Both the position numbers and the translations under genes were made by a program. The notes under the pieces are model-generated. The model was not told the DNA's origin. It saw nothing but the letters and a program-made list of their open reading frames with translations, and did not search any database. This document shows, piece after piece, positions 1-10,236 of a DNA stretch of 35,381 nucleotides. Source of the DNA: Saccoglossus kowalevskii (Eukaryota > Hemichordata > Enteropneusta > Harrimaniidae); contig NW_003134356.1 of NCBI RefSeq assembly GCF_000003605.2, forward strand, positions 181,001 to 216,381, given 5' to 3'. Position 1 is the first letter of the stretch; each line of letters begins with the position of its first letter.

Positions 1-249
1 ATTTTCCCACAATCCAATGCGCTCTTCAAATGAAAATCACAAGTATGAGGCTTGACCTGGACGCGACTTGCACTGATTACCGCCGACGACTCCTTGATAT
101 CTTCGAATAACATGAAAACTACCTAATTAAAGCTTGGAAACGTCTCAGTTCGTACTCGTTGATCTGCGCAACAGTCAAAGTCGTCATCTTTGTTTATATG
201 AGACCCATATATCCCGCACATGCGCAGCGCGACAACTACCGCGCTTTAT
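1..249. mobile_element. MITE copy, truncated by the window edge
   Basis: This stretch is a direct-orientation copy, with roughly 85-90% identity by eye, of the element at 16234-16532. It starts inside the element, so the left inverted end lies outside the window. The right end (ACTACCGCGCT, up to about 245) matches the right end of the complete copy, but the expected TTAA target site reads TTAT here, so the duplication has decayed or the boundary has mutated. No coding capacity is seen. It is non-autonomous; the superfamily cannot be assigned without a transposase. Confidence 0.8.
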
Positions 250-687
250 CATCGCGTTGTAACGTCGTAAAGCGTTCGTAGTGTGATGAAGTCATGCCTA
301 ATGTTTTAAAAAAGAAAAGCTTTATTTTGTGAAGTTAAAAATATTGATGTGAAGTAACTTATAATGTTGTAAAGCATGATGTTGTGAAGCCTCATTCAAA
401 TTTGTACCCTTCCTTAATTAATACTTTTCTTCCTAGCATATATGATTCTACTGAAAGCTGGCGATTGTCGCGTCGCACCCTGTTTGGTATAAGTCTTTCA
501 CTACAACCGGGTGAAATAAATTGTTTCGTTACACTGAATTCGAACACGTGTTACAAGACTATCACAAGCCTTTAAATTGTATACACATTGTCTCCAATGA
601 CATGACTTTCACTATCAAAAGCACGTGTCCCCCCAAAAAAAAATTACAAAAGATGTGTAATTAATTTATAAGACGCCGTGATACCCG
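250..687. other. Intergenic or 5' non-coding sequence
   Basis: This is the AT-rich stretch between the MITE and the receptor gene. The 63-codon open frame at 384-575 has no recognisable motif and is probably chance. I see no other structure. Confidence 0.5.
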
Positions 688-796
688 GACCGGACGTGAC
701 GTTGTTCAACGTCAAACGTGACGTAAACCTTACTACAGCGATCCCAAATTACAAAGTTTGGTTTTGATAAATTATGTTGTTATGTTTTTCTTTCAG
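688..796 (+). promoter_or_regulatory. CRE-like motifs and candidate 3' splice site upstream of GPCR
   Basis: TGACGTTG (697-704) and TGACGTAA (719-726) resemble cAMP-response/ATF sites. The first overlaps a 16-base inverted repeat, GACGTTG-TT-CAACGTC (698-713). About 70 bases further on, a T-rich tract ends in TTTCAG at 791-796, a good splice acceptor 19 bases before the preferred ATG at 816. If that acceptor is used, the CRE-like motifs lie in a 5'UTR intron, not in the proximal promoter. The motifs are seen; regulatory function is inference. Confidence 0.3.
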
Positions 797-815
797 TGAG
801 ATCCAACCAATAACG

Positions 816-1820
816 ATGAATTACACAAACTTCACCGAATCGACTTCAACTTCGTACATATGGAAACAGTACGTCTGGGAACGAAGCCTGAAGTTAGTGA
901 TGGCTGTTTTGGGAATTGTGGGTAATATCGTCATTATCGCAGTTATCATCCGTGTGCGCAGACTACATACTGTGACATTCTATCTCATCGGTAGCCTTGC
1001 ATTTTCTGATGCTGTGACGTCGTTTTTTCTACTCCCCTTCCCAGAGGATAATCCGCCATCATCGCCGAGATTGCTTAGTGAAATCTACTGCCGTATGTAC
1101 GATAATAGGTTGCCTTTCTGGATAAGTGCGATAGCCTCCACCTACACGTTAGTTGTACTCACAGTTGAGAGGTACTTCGGTATAGTTCACCCAATAAGGC
1201 ATAAAACTATTTTTACAAAAACCACTATCAAATTATTGATACCAATAGTTTGGACTTTATCTTTTATAACGAATTCATCAAATTTATATTCTTGGCTTTA
1301 TTTCGAAGGCGTCTGTAGAATTGTATGGCCGAGTGAGAATTTGAAGCGGTTCACAGGAGTGATTTTGTTTGTTATGGAATATCTTATTCCAATTATGGTA
1401 CTATTTTTCTCATACTGGCGCATGCTTGGAGCGCTGAGTGCGCAGTCGTCACATTTACATACGACTGTACATTCTCAACACAGCCAGTCAATCATTCGAC
1501 TTAGAACTAGGCTCAACATTGTGCGTATGCTTCTTGTGGTCTGCTTTGCATTTTTCTTATGCTGGACACTTAATCAGTGGATTTTTTTTCTTTCTAATTT
1601 CGGCTTCAAAATTGACTTCACGAGTTACTATTACAAAATTAGCGTCCTGCTGGTTTTTGTTAATTCGTGTCTAAATCCATTAATTTATGCTGTTGGCAAT
1701 CGACGAGTGCGTACAGGGTTCGTAAGGTTATTTTGTGGACGACAGCAGAATCGTGTAAATGCAACTGACAGTATCTCATTGTCTGTAGCCACAGGGGTTT
1801 CAATGAATACCACCGCCTAA
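816..1820 (+). CDS. Class A (rhodopsin-like) G-protein coupled receptor, peptide-receptor type
   Basis: Intronless coding region of 334 residues for a plasma-membrane receptor. N-glycosylation sites NYT and NFT lie in the short extracellular N-terminus (residues 2-7). TM1 carries GN (36-37) and TM2 carries LAFSD (61-65). Cys92 and Cys167 can form the conserved TM3-ECL2 disulfide. TM3 ends in ERY (118-120), the usual E/DRY switch. TM6 has CWTLNQ (249-254) where most receptors have CWxP, so the TM6 proline is missing. TM7 has NSCLNPLIY (283-291), the NPxxY motif. The tail is short, with Cys307 a possible palmitoylation site. The closest general resemblance is to galanin/allatostatin-like orphan expansions in marine invertebrates, but I cannot name a ligand. 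An in-frame ATG at 774 exists, but a T-rich tract and TTTCAG run through the intervening sequence, so ATG 816 (A at -3) is preferred. AATAAA at 2317-2322 is a possible polyadenylation signal. Confidence 0.9.
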   Translation: MNYTNFTESTSTSYIWKQYVWERSLKLVMAVLGIVGNIVIIAVIIRVRRLHTVTFYLIGSLAFSDAVTSFFLLPFPEDNPPSSPRLLSEIYCRMYDNRLPFWISAIASTYTLVVLTVERYFGIVHPIRHKTIFTKTTIKLLIPIVWTLSFITNSSNLYSWLYFEGVCRIVWPSENLKRFTGVILFVMEYLIPIMVLFFSYWRMLGALSAQSSHLHTTVHSQHSQSIIRLRTRLNIVRMLLVVCFAFFLCWTLNQWIFFLSNFGFKIDFTSYYYKISVLLVFVNSCLNPLIYAVGNRRVRTGFVRLFCGRQQNRVNATDSISLSVATGVSMNTTA

Positions 1821-3985
1821 ACCACATGTTTCCATCCACCTTAATCGTTTTTTTTTCACACTATTATTTTATTTCCTTCAAACGATCTCAAATTATTGAC
1901 AATTTTTTTCAAGATAAAATTTGCAATGTTTAGTAAGGTCAATATAAAATACACAAATACATTTTGGTGTAAAGCTTCTTTAAACGAAAACTTTAGCACA
2001 AACTGCCTTCACATTAGATGGCTTATAGCCAAGCACAATACCGATCTGATAGCCTTGGTTACTTGAATAATTATCTTAGATAGCGTGGACAGCCTAGTAC
2101 ACATCTCTCTCAGAAAAAGTGCAAACATGTGCAAAGGAAGGGAATTTTCATTTATTAAATTATATTAAATATTTCGTTCTACACATTCAAATACATTTTT
2201 GTTGAGTCATTTGGTGTGATAGAAATTGAACAAAAGGCTGTAAGCTGAGAGGAGTCAACTCGGAACGAACTATTGTTTAAAGAGGGGGTAAAGAAAAGAA
2301 ATGTCCAACAGCCGTTAATAAAATATACATTTTTGTTTCTACATATTGTAAATAATCCATATATTACGTTTCATGTGCAGCTTTGAAAACTTATTAACTT
2401 GGCGTGAGTGATTGTTCAAGTCGATGCGTCGACAATACTAAATAGTCCTTTTGTCCAGGTTGTTCAATACGATTGCGATGATAGTCTCGTTTCAACTCGT
2501 CATATTCCAAACTGAAGGCAAATATTAATATATGTTTCTACTAGTTCTTCATTTTCGCTCACTTTAACTGAATGAGCTTATCAAAATTATTTGGGAACAT
2601 TGCCGCATAATTTGTGTTATTATATATTCTCTCTGTGCGATATTCAGATATGTATACAGTAGTATTAAATAAACTTATAATACATAACCAAAAATAAGAT
2701 TCTTTCTCAGCTATACATTCAAACTATGTGTGATGCACTCCTATGATAATTAAATAGTCTTAGTTCTGTTGATAAAAATTCACTCTCATTTTCAAGGGAT
2801 TAGTAAATACATTAACGTTACATCAGCATAAATAAACTATTAGAAACAAAGTCAAATTAGCTAAAAATATAGACAAATCAAAATAGACAAGACACCCAAA
2901 AAGCTTCCTTACACACAACAAAATTAAAGAAATCATTGAAGTTTTATTTACAGTCTGTGATCAACAAATCGTGGTTGTCAATTTACTCCAAATGACGCAT
3001 TAAATGTCCAACTTCACCGAGTCACCATTAAGCCCACAACAGTTATGTACAAAGTCTAGAGACAAAGTATCAGTTTGTATTAACTCAGAAAGTAATCGTA
3101 ATCTTTGGTAATTATTCAATGTAATCATACTTTTCTGATAAAGTGTTCTTCTCAATATTTATTGCTATCGTTGAAAAACGATACGTATGATGATATTTAA
3201 ATAATGACCATGGACTACGATTACCTGCTACCATTCTATGTTGCCTTTAAAATCACTTGTGCGTGGTCTTCACGTATTAATTTTTCTGTGATCATTATTG
3301 GCTGGGCCGATTTCGTTCAAACCTGGCAGGTCACACCTTCACTCTCGTTAGGTAGTAAAATCAGAAAAAAATTACAAATCCTGGAGTAAAAACCACGGAC
3401 ATATCTCATTCTACTCAGCTTGAGTATGAGGGCCAAAGTTATTTTGATATCTTTTTGCATTACCGAGAAATTTTACCGCGAATTTGGGGTATTTTTTTAA
3501 TTAAGAATGGCTTTTTACCTTTCTGTGATTTTCTTCAGGGGAGCTAGGCCAAATTTGTCAAACTTGACATACAGATCATACCTGCACTCTAGAAAAGTGG
3601 AAAAATTTGAAAAATGGTTCTGTCAAAACAAACAAAACTCGATTTTTAATTTCGGTTCGACGCACAATTTTGTCTATATGCCGTTTACGCGTGCGCGACA
3701 ATAACGCTCTTATTGCTTTGACTGTGTAGTTGAGATTGTTACATGTTTAAATTCCCACTCATTTGATTGTTTCAAACTCTTCACTAATATTGAGGACCAT
3801 TTTCACTCACTTTATCAGCAATGCACAGCGAGATTTAGTAGCATTATTGACTGTGGTCTTGTGTATCAGATCATCCTGACATTATCATATGCATGAGCAT
3901 CTGAAGGAAATGTCTGTGTTGGTGCATATCATGTCTCATATAGTCAAGCTGGTTTATTTCATTTTTATGGAATAAAATTTCAATT
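1821..3985. other. Gene-poor AT-rich sequence, 3' flank of the GPCR
   Basis: No gene is supported. The open frames at 3204-3389 and 3507-3704 are short and lack motifs. The stretch contains AATAAA hexamers at 2317 and 2668 and one member of the 73-bp repeat pair (2599-2671). If the Gypsy element once carried an integrase, it should lie in 2700-3985, but I see no integrase motifs there. Confidence 0.5.
2599..2671 (+). repeat. 73-bp diverged direct repeat, left copy (possible LTR remnant)
   Basis: Aligns without gaps to 6709-6781 with 54 of 73 positions identical by my count. Both copies begin ATTGCCGCATAA and end ATTAAATA, sharing TATGTATAC near the 3' side. They lie on either side of the minus-strand Gypsy remnant in direct orientation, as old LTR fragments would, but the alignment does not clearly extend and no TG...CA ends are visible. 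It could equally be an unrelated dispersed repeat. Confidence 0.45.
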
Positions 3986-5588
3986 TTATGGAATAATCTC
4001 TCTTCTCGCTTGATTTGAAATATTCTGGTATTCAGAAATGTTTTTTTCATTGACTATTCCATCTTCATATGCTCGGCTTAACATATCAGCTATATACATC
4101 TGAGTGCCTGGTATATATGTTACTCTCAAGTTGTACTTCTGTAAGCGGAGAAGCATTCTTTTTAAGCGTTTGGGAGCAGAGCGTATCGCCTTCATGAATA
4201 TTGAGACTAGTGGTTTGTGTTCAATTCCAACTGTTCACGATCATGTAGATATTGATCAAATGTACAACAAACAAATACTATAGAAAAGATGTCTATTTCT
4301 ATCTGTGCATATCGACGTTCTGTTGGCGACAATAATCAGGATGCAAATACAACTAGCAGACCGTTTCGAAGTAGTGTAGCTTCCAGTTAAGACCCGGATG
4401 CATCACACGTACGATGATTTCAGTCTCAATATCATAGTATTTCATTAACGGTGCTGATATAATCAGTTTCTGTAATGTGGCGATGGCTTCACCTGGGTGA
4501 CTTTCCCACATAAATTCTACATCCTTCTCAGTAATCTGACGAAGCAGCTCACATACCTTGAGAGATTTGGCATCAATTTTAACAAATGATTCATGCAACC
4601 TAACAAACGCTGCAAACTTTGAACACCTTTGCATTCGCTAATTTAGGTAATAGCTCATCTACATTTGGCAATTGATATTTGACTATTTTAGTAGCACGAT
4701 TCAGATCTAGTGGGCCAATGCATACGCAAAGCTTATTTGCCTTCTCTATTGTTTCTAGTCAGATTTTGTCACTTTCACCTTCAATTTCTCCTAAAGTGGT
4801 ATTTGCACACGGCGTGGAGCATGTTGAAATGGTTTAACAGATGTGTAAATTTCTATATGATATTCACCGGGTAGGCAACCTAAACCATTATACACAACAC
4901 CATATATTGCAACACTACCATCATATAATTTGATTTTCCCTTTAGGGGAATCTAACTTAACATAAACTGTATCTGTAATCTGAGTATGCCATGGCACTAC
5001 AAGTGACACCTGTAATCAGTACGAAAAGTCAACATTGTCATAAATTCTGAATTATACATAGTGTCTGATATTCGACAAGCTGTAAATATAGATCCGTCTG
5101 ACTCCTCTCCATGTCTTGTCCAGTAGTATACTGTTTATTCTTCTTTCCATGTGTAGCTAGTGTATTCCTAGTCTGGCAAACAGAAGCAAAGTGATGTTGA
5201 TTACCACATGTATTGCATGTTTTACCATATGCTGGACATTTTGATTTATTCCTATGAATTCCACTAGAATACTTGTATGTATTGACTGTTAATTTCTTTC
5301 TGAATTGTCTTGTTTGTTATTATGGTTTCCGTTTCTGTGCTGCTTGTACTGTGTCAGGAGTATAAATTGCTGAATCTCTGATCTGGTCTCTGCGTACCTT
5401 TGACAACTAGTTTGCAGCAAGGGACTCAATACATCTGATACAGGTCTTTCCTTCAGTAATCTATCTCTTGTGGTCGTACCATGTGTACCCAAAACAAGTC
5501 TTTCTCTCAAGAGACTTTCACTAAGATTGTCAATTTCGTGCTCGCAATAAAGTGAAGTGACTTTTGAAGACTGAATGCTCTTTGCCAA
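3986..5588 (-). mobile_element. Degenerate Ty3/Gypsy-type LTR retrotransposon (gag-pol remnant)
   Basis: Read on the minus strand, gag-pol blocks appear in the canonical order, all broken. A gag-like block at 5588-5289 (SLLRERLVLG) is followed by a CCHC zinc knuckle at 5217-5176 (C-X2-C-X4-H-X4-C, with CNTCGNQHHF). Near 5005-4970 is a protease-like DTG motif that only reads through if one extra T is discounted. The start of reverse transcriptase is at about 4890-4791 (GCLPGEYHIEI), followed by an in-frame stop and fingers-region sequence to about 4622. The catalytic palm with its YxDD motif is missing: fingers sequence runs almost directly into connection/RNase H sequence (4634-4353, LLRQITEKDVEF). 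A last RNase H/tether block lies at 4230-3986 (HKPLVSIF, MYIADMLSRA), again frameshifted. Integrase was not found. This is a dead copy. Confidence 0.85.
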
Positions 5589-8077
5589 CTTCTTATATAG
5601 GGCTCCGATTTTTCAAAAAGCAAACGCTTGTTTACGTTCCACTACCCTGCACAATGTTGTTGTTTTTAGCGGAATCAGCCTATCTGCGTGTATATTATAT
5701 TTATATGTCCTAGAAAATTTCACTCGGAAATTAAGTGCCTCTTTCTAAATTGATCACAGAGACTATTTTCGAAACTATGATAATCAACGCCAATCTTACA
5801 GAGCTCACGGAGAGATCTTCAGTATGCACACTTGCAGGCCTCCGGGACCCGAGTTATCCACTTAAACAATGTTTACTAAATGTAGCCAAAACATTACTCA
5901 TCTATGTTTACACAGTCAATCTGTCAAATACCAACTAGCAAACTGTATTGCCCTTTTGCCCAACACTGTCTTATTTCAATAGGAGAGTCATACAATCCAC
6001 AGTAGACAAATAATCCACAAGAAAAAACAAACAATCCTTAAGTGAGACAAACAATTTTATCTGAAAGACATACATACAATCTACATGCCATTAAACAGAC
6101 AGGCAATTCATAAGAGAGACATTGAATCTACTCAAAAGACAGATAATCAGATAACAGAATATAATCCACAAGAAACAGGCAACACAATTGCGTGGAATTT
6201 GATCTCTCATGAATGTTGGTAATCTCAGTCTTAGTAAAAACGACGTTTGTCGTCATCATATGGTAAATCTTACGTTGTTGCACTTTACTCTCCCAGTACA
6301 ATTCCGGCACTTAGTTTGCAATAAATTGCAGGTACTTGAACAATGAATATATTTCAATAACTGTTATTAACTTTTTTACCAATTCATTGACACTGTCATT
6401 TTGACAAACTAGTTTCACGACAAAAACGCACATGTTTTAGGCAGTGTACACAATCCCATTCATTAAACAAATAAGCAAGGCATTGTCTACCTAACAGATG
6501 GAGAATTTCAATGTAGTACCATGTTAGTACTTCCATGTTTTGTTTTCATAAAATCAAAACAAGTCTTTAACTATCTAATGTTCTGACAACTGCCTATTCA
6601 CAATTATTGAGAATGACTTGCACGCGTCTGTTTGTTCTATGTCACTGGATATATTTTCTTGCGGGTAAAATCTCCTCAAGCAAAGCGACCCCTTTCAGGG
6701 TAAGATATATTGCCGCATAAATTGTGCGATTATCTAATCTCCGTAGAGAACATGCAAATATGTATACGGCAAAATTAAATACAGACAGGTGAAAATTCTC
6801 AATTATATAATTTCCTTCTCTTAGTTTATAGCTAAATAAGTTTTCTCCGATAATGTTGCCAAATAACTTTGTTTTGACCTCAATATATATATACCTAATT
6901 TTGATTTGGTTCGATTGTAAATTTACCATACTTCTTCCCGGTATATTTTATGTATTGTTATCTAGCTGTTATCCAGTTTAGTTTCTGTTTTACTCATTAC
7001 CTTATATAAAAAGCGTTTTGCCATTGTGACATTGTAAATGCACAAACAAGTTACCATAAATTAAATCAAATTAATAAGTCGCATCTACCAATTAACAGTT
7101 AGTTGAATTGGCATTCAACCCAAGAATGATCACGGGTCTATCGATTATTGGTGCAAGCAAGGTATACTTTATCAATGTAGGGTTCACAATATGTTGATAC
7201 GTGACTTTTTTGTGATTCGCATACTATGGAGTTACTATATAATTCGCAATGATATATTATCTGTGAACATATCGTAATGTATAATATGCCAGTATGCTAA
7301 GGCCTGTAGTGAAACCATAAAAATATTGTCTTCTTTCGTTCAAACTATTACACCAAGAGAAAATATAGAGAATGCCTTAACAAAAAGTTGATCGAACGAA
7401 ATGTTTTTGTGGTTAAATAAGAAAGCATTGCTCCCAGGTGGTATCAAAATCATTTGTCTGGTATATACTTTAGGTTTCAAACAGAAACCTCCTGATTATG
7501 CCTGATTATGCCTCGAAAGACACGTAGATCGGGATGTGGTCATTACATGATACAATTAAACCAAAATTGTGTAAGTAAATTGTACTGACACATAAAAATC
7601 TATCAGAAGCTGTTTTAACCATGTGAGCCATGTTCTAATTCTTCCAACTTTAACTTGTCAACGAACGAAACGTGTTTCAAGTCCAGTCTGAATTTCTCAC
7701 AGATTATGTAAAGGTTCTGGAGTCAATCTACGCCAAAATTCAGGTGCAAATTAATATTCATACCAATGCATCCCGAAAACATACATATATCATAAGCAGG
7801 AATAATAACATAATTCAATTTTATTAACAATAATCGGTGCGGTCATGCGCTCTTCGGACTCTCGAATAGACTCTGTCGAATTATGTTTTTGCATTAGTTT
7901 GTGCGTTTTAAAGATGTATACAAATAGTCTAATACAATTAGTAATCCTACAATATCAAATAAAATAAAAACGTGCAGTGATGGTGACACTATATTGCAAA
8001 AGACTCGAAACAAATTATATTATAAACCTTATATTGTAAAGAAAGTGTCCTATTTAATCCAATTCAATACTGTCTTA
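5589..8077. other. Gene-poor AT-rich sequence
   Basis: No supported gene. The part up to about 6.7 kb may include leader sequence of the Gypsy element; open frames at 5735-5938, 6128-6310 and 6642-6929 have no recognisable domains. A 10-base duplication (TGATTATGCC, twice in a row) is seen near 7494-7512. Otherwise nothing notable. Confidence 0.5.
6709..6781 (+). repeat. 73-bp diverged direct repeat, right copy (possible LTR remnant)
   Basis: Partner of 2599-2671 (ungapped, 54 of 73 identical). For a minus-strand element this side would carry the 5' LTR, leaving about 1.1 kb between it and the first recognisable gag block, which is long but possible after insertions. Confidence 0.45.
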
Positions 8078-8216
8078 TGTCAGCGCATGTCTAATTGACC
8101 TCACTGTTCATGTTTAATTGACTTTACTGCGCATGCGTAATTGACTCTTTGCTGCGCATGTCTAATTCGGTTTATTGTGTGTATCTAAATGGTCTTACTG
8201 CGCATGTCTAATTGGC
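8078..8216. repeat. Short-period degenerate minisatellite, about six units of 23-26 bp
   Basis: Units follow the pattern CGCATGTCTAATTGAC-TTTACTG and differ by substitutions and small indels. Most units carry a GCGCATG core followed by TAATT. The boundaries are approximate because the outer units are degraded. No coding frame runs through it. Confidence 0.75.
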
Positions 8217-10236
8217 ACATGTGTCTTCGATGAGTCGCACGAATACCCTTAAAATTGTATTTGTATACTTTTATTCCCATAGTCTTGTTATTGCTTTATT
8301 GATCTTGTTATGATCCAGAGAATCACGAGTTCCAATGCACCTTGGGGCAACGAAGCGACCAAACCACGCTTTGCTATCTTAAAGCACGTACGCATGTCCA
8401 GGCACTATTGCCTATAAGTTTTATTTCATATTATCATCAGTTATATTAAGTAACGAATGTTGACAAACTTGCATATTGAGGAGAAAGGACAGTGATAATA
8501 GAATGATTTTAATATATACTTTCATAACGAGACCAGGGTCAATTTTTTACATTTGCCGCAAAAAAATCTAGTATTTGTTTGTGACAATATAATGTCCTAT
8601 GTAATGTAGTACTGGAAGTTAGGGTAAAATTTTCTGTAGTATGCAAATGTTTGTCATGTTTTGAAGATGAAAGAAAAAATGTTATTTTGATATTAAGAAA
8701 ATGCTAAAATCCCAAATAAACTTTCTGTAAAATAAATGGCACCAAAATGAAATGCAAACCTATGCCAGATTCAAATATCCTCAATATAAATATCAATACT
8801 AAGACACATAGTATAAGACACATAGTTTTGTGATTCTGTGCCATTGACATTTCTTTGACAATACAATATTTTGAACAATATAATCAAGTTTAAATTTTAG
8901 ATGTATACAACTTAATCAACCAATTCGAACTGACTGACTCGGCTCAAACAAAGCAAATAGTACATGAATATTCAAATCATCTAATTTTGATTTTTTCCTA
9001 GTGAGAAACATTTGTATTGTGATCATATGAGGCTTATGCAATCAGTTTGTACCTTGGTATAAATAAACAATTTCTAATCTGCATCATATCTTTAGCGTTT
9101 TGTATAAAAATGTTTATTTTCATGTAATGCATATGTATATTGAATAATGTTAAACGAATATCAAGAAAATAACACGATTAAATCATTTTTCAAACCTAAA
9201 TATATAAATTAGGTATGTACCATCCGAACATGTTTAATATACAATCAATATGTTGTATATGTAGTCTCCCATTCACATGTATGTGGAAAATAACCATGAT
9301 AGCATTAGGTTGCTTGTATACTTTAATATTCTACCAATATTTTTACAATATAACAACTACTGAAAATATCCTAGTAACATAACTTAATTAATTCACACAT
9401 ACATAAAGACAGAGTGTGGTATAGTAACTATATATAAAGTATTGCATGAATGATTGGAAACGGCAATCATGGACAATCGCATATCTACATGATTCTTCAT
9501 GACATACCGGAAGTGATCAGGGATAAACTGATTTGAAAATCATATTTAATGAATTTAAAAAGTCAATACAAATACAACTATTTATTAATTGATACTTAAT
9601 GTAGATTTTCTGTAATTAAATACCTGTAATCTGCCATACAATTGTAATGTCGTATCAACAAAGATGAGAGCCTCAGTATGTAATTAAAATTAAAATAATT
9701 AAATATAAGGCATACATCGCTTATATTGAAAGTAACAGGTTTAATAATGTTTTAAAATAGACATATTTGCATATTTATGATATATATAATGCTATTACAT
9801 TTCACACTTAAACAAATACAAGCATGCCAATCCTAACGAAACATTGTTTTCAAAATAGATATTAAATAAGCATGTCCTCCACTTTGGTAAAATTACTATT
9901 ATATTGGGAAGCCACTGGCGCATTGAAAAGATAATGTTTATAATAAAAAACTGTAAATGTTATTATAATAAACAGTATTGTTTTTCTGTCATTTCACCTT
10001 AAATATCATTTGAGTGTGGGAATATGCGATTTATGCAAAAACTGTTTATAATTAGTGACGATATAGTACAATATAACAAACAGGATAACTACATAAGCAA
10101 AAATCAAATGGGATCTTATTCTCGTTTAAATGTTCATAATAACACATACCTTTAGATTATTTTGCTTAGTATCACTTTTTAAAACAAAATCACACCTGTA
10201 TTGTATTTGAGTTATTTATATATTTTCAAATACACG
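8217..10236. other. AT-rich intergenic sequence and 3' flank of the minus-strand receptor
   Basis: No open frame over 60 codons and no motifs that I recognise. A small tandem duplication (AAGACACATAG, twice) lies near 8801-8825. TTTATT hexamers (AATAAA on the minus strand), for example near 9583 and 9112, are possible polyadenylation signals for the receptor gene, but none stands out. Confidence 0.5.

Noticed and set aside
774-815. Upstream in-frame ATG extending the class A receptor by 14 residues
   Set aside because: The stretch overlaps a T-rich tract ending in TTTCAG, a likely splice acceptor, and the added residues look like translated intron; ATG 816 starts a typical glycosylated receptor N-terminus.
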